Part shown: piece by piece, positions 62,874-64,000 of the stretch
Numbering within the stretch: position 1 is the stretch's first letter
How the letters are laid out: every line of letters begins with the position of its first letter
NCBI RefSeq assembly: GCF_014640175.1
Contig: NZ_BMGL01000001.1
Location: 230,889-294,888 of the forward strand
Direction: 5' to 3'
Length of the DNA stretch: 64,000 nucleotides
Origin: Psychroflexus salis
Lineage (GTDB): Bacteria > Bacteroidota > Bacteroidia > Flavobacteriales > Flavobacteriaceae
The notes under the pieces: generated by a model
What the model was told of the DNA's origin: nothing
Databases searched by the model: none
Seen by the model: only the letters and a program-made list of their open reading frames with translations
Position numbers and translations under genes: made by a program

Positions 62874-64000
62874 CTATTCCTTCACCACGAACTGAATGGT
62901 TTCTCGAGTGGTTTGCTTCAATAAAATATCTTTATCTTTTTCAATACGATGGATGGCTTCTTGGTCAAAATGACGAATGGTATACAAGGAAACACCTTTA
63001 TTGTAAGTGACTTTAAATTTCGCTTTCAAAAATTCAATTAGCTTATCTATGTTTTTGAATTTGTTGTCTACACAAACCGAAAAACTAATGGCTGAATTCT
63101 GAATCAAGTCTACTTTGATTTGATATTTGTGGAATAAGGCAAAAATTTCGCTCATGTTTTCTTCTACAAAAAAGGAAAAATCTAAGGCAGAAAGCGAGAG
63201 CAATACCAAATTCTTTTTTACGATATAACACGGCACCAAAGGTTCGATTAAGTTGGCTTTTTGCACCGCTGTTCCTGCATTTTCAGGATGGTAAAATGAC
63301 TTCACAAACAACGGAATTTCTTTTTGTTGAAGCGGCTGCAAGGTTTTGGGGTGTATTACCGAAGCTCCGTAAAAGGCTAACTCGATGGCTTCTTCGTAAG
63401 AAATTTTATTCAACAAAACGGTGTCTTTAAACACGTTGGGGTCGCCATTTAAAACGCCGGGTACGTCTTTCCAAATAGATACATTTTCAGCATCTAGACA
63501 ATAGGCAAAAATAGCGGCGGTGTAGTCACTCCCTTCTCTACCTAAAGTCGTGGTAAAATTATTTTCGTCTGAACCGATAAAACCTTGGGTAATGAACAAT
63601 TCGCCTGCATCAACATGGGCTTTAATTTTGGTTTGGGTACGCTGCCAGTTTACTTTTGCATCACGATACGTATCGTCTGTATCGATTAAATTTCTACAAT
63701 CTAACCAGGTATTTTTGATGCCTACACTCTTTAAATATTGGCTTACCAAGGAAGTTGAAATCAATTCTCCAAAACTGACTACTTGGTCATACACATAATC
63801 GTAGTTTGGGGATTTATTTCTGTCGAGAAATATCTCTAACTCATCCATAAAATAGTTAAGCTTGGTATAAGCTGGATGAGCTTTGGTTTCAAAAAGATTG
63901 TTTAAAATACTATCATGATAATCCTTTAAGTCTGAAATAGCTTGGTGTAGCTTTTTATCTTTAGCAAAGTATAAATCAATAATACGCTCCAAAGCATTGG
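62874..64000 (-). CDS. Aspartate kinase, 5' end outside window
   Basis: The C-terminal 375 or so residues of an aspartokinase. It reads ALERIIDLYFAKDKKLHQAI at the window edge without a start codon. The kinase domain shows FITQGFIGSDENNFTTTLGR and EGSDYTAAIFAYCL, and AIELAFYGASVIHPKTLQPL. A C-terminal ACT-like region (about the last 110 residues) ends TRETIQFVVKE. It phosphorylates aspartate at the entry to lysine, threonine and methionine synthesis. Its 3' end is repeated at 61972-62053. Confidence 0.92.
   Translation of the reverse strand, partial: NALERIIDLYFAKDKKLHQAISDLKDYHDSILNNLFETKAHPAYTKLNYFMDELEIFLDRNKSPNYDYVYDQVVSFGELISTSLVSQYLKSVGIKNTWLDCRNLIDTDDTYRDAKVNWQRTQTKIKAHVDAGELFITQGFIGSDENNFTTTLGREGSDYTAAIFAYCLDAENVSIWKDVPGVLNGDPNVFKDTVLLNKISYEEAIELAFYGASVIHPKTLQPLQQKEIPLFVKSFYHPENAGTAVQKANLIEPLVPCYIVKKNLVLLSLSALDFSFFVEENMSEIFALFHKYQIKVDLIQNSAISFSVCVDNKFKNIDKLIEFLKAKFKVTYNKGVSLYTIRHFDQEAIHRIEKDKDILLKQTTRETIQFVVKE

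Noticed and set aside
38..64000. Long open frames on the strand opposite known genes (for example 5694-6068, 21939-22238, 37540-37923, 55278-55649)
   Set aside because: They lie wholly inside strongly supported genes, have no family resemblance and follow from codon bias of the real gene.
1..64000. CRISPR array, tRNA, rRNA, transposase or integrase genes
   Set aside because: I looked for regular short repeats, cloverleaf-like segments and recombinase motifs while reading and found none that I could support; a covariance or profile search would be needed to exclude small or decayed ones.

Overview
The window is a chromosomal stretch of a marine-type Flavobacteriaceae (phylum Bacteroidota). 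Evidence: gliding genes gldE and gldD downstream of mutY and ssb, a SusC/SusD polysaccharide locus, a type IX secretion C-terminal sorting domain, AT-rich intergenic DNA and repeated TAnnTTTG promoter elements, which are the Bacteroidota -7 consensus. No rRNA, tRNA, CRISPR array, transposase or integrase was seen.

Layout. (1) 1-18078, all on the minus strand: a beta-glucan (laminarin-type) utilisation locus. In transcription order it holds a membrane-spanning propeller/HTH regulator, SusC, SusD, a PKD glycan-binding lipoprotein with a duplicated C-terminal module, a GH16 endo-glucanase, a GH3 beta-glucosidase, a clan GH-A hydrolase fused to a predicted outer-membrane barrel, and a glycan-binding lipoprotein cut by the window edge. 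(2) 18.5-23.6 kb: housekeeping genes (SPFH lipoprotein, yraN, LD-carboxypeptidase, DUF4286, rsmA, mgtE). (3) 23.7-30.2 kb: a phosphorus-scavenging cassette (TonB receptor, beta-propeller phytase, membrane protein, metallophosphatase) between a 147-bp copy of the glyS 3' end and intact glyS. (4) 32.0-36.7 kb: a polysaccharide export pair (Wza-like, Wzc-like), a lone receiver protein and a DUF4837 lipoprotein. (5) 36.7-39.3 kb: a TonB receptor under a TPP riboswitch with its own terminator. (6) 39.3-50.5 kb: arfB, a decayed DUF1684 gene, hemC-hemD, cvpA, a barrel protein, pheS, an NlpC/P60 lipoprotein, comEC, a TlpA-like lipoprotein without redox cysteines, and tadA. (7) 50.6-54.5 kb: dxs, a T9SS-sorted repeat protein, a degenerate copy of the dxs 3' end, and recX. 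(8) 54.6-61.8 kb: rng with a hairpin-rich leader, a tiny basic ribosome-type protein, HU, mutY-ssb-gldE-gldD, a DMT transporter and queD. (9) 61.9-64.0 kb: a decayed copy of the aspartokinase 3' end, a doubly broken antitoxin/PIN-toxin pair, and aspartokinase running off the window.

The most unusual feature recurs three times. Accessory cargo (phosphate cassette; T9SS protein; toxin-antitoxin pair) sits directly at the 3' end of a conserved gene (glyS, dxs, aspartokinase). A second copy of that gene's 3' end, in the same orientation, lies on the far side of the cargo. The copies range from near-identical (144 of 147 bases for glyS) to clearly diverged. Removing the cargo by recombination between the repeats would leave one intact gene beside its presumed former neighbour (mgtE, recX, queD). 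No integrase is present, so the insertion route is unexplained: site-specific integration with gene reconstitution, or acquisition by homologous recombination from relatives.
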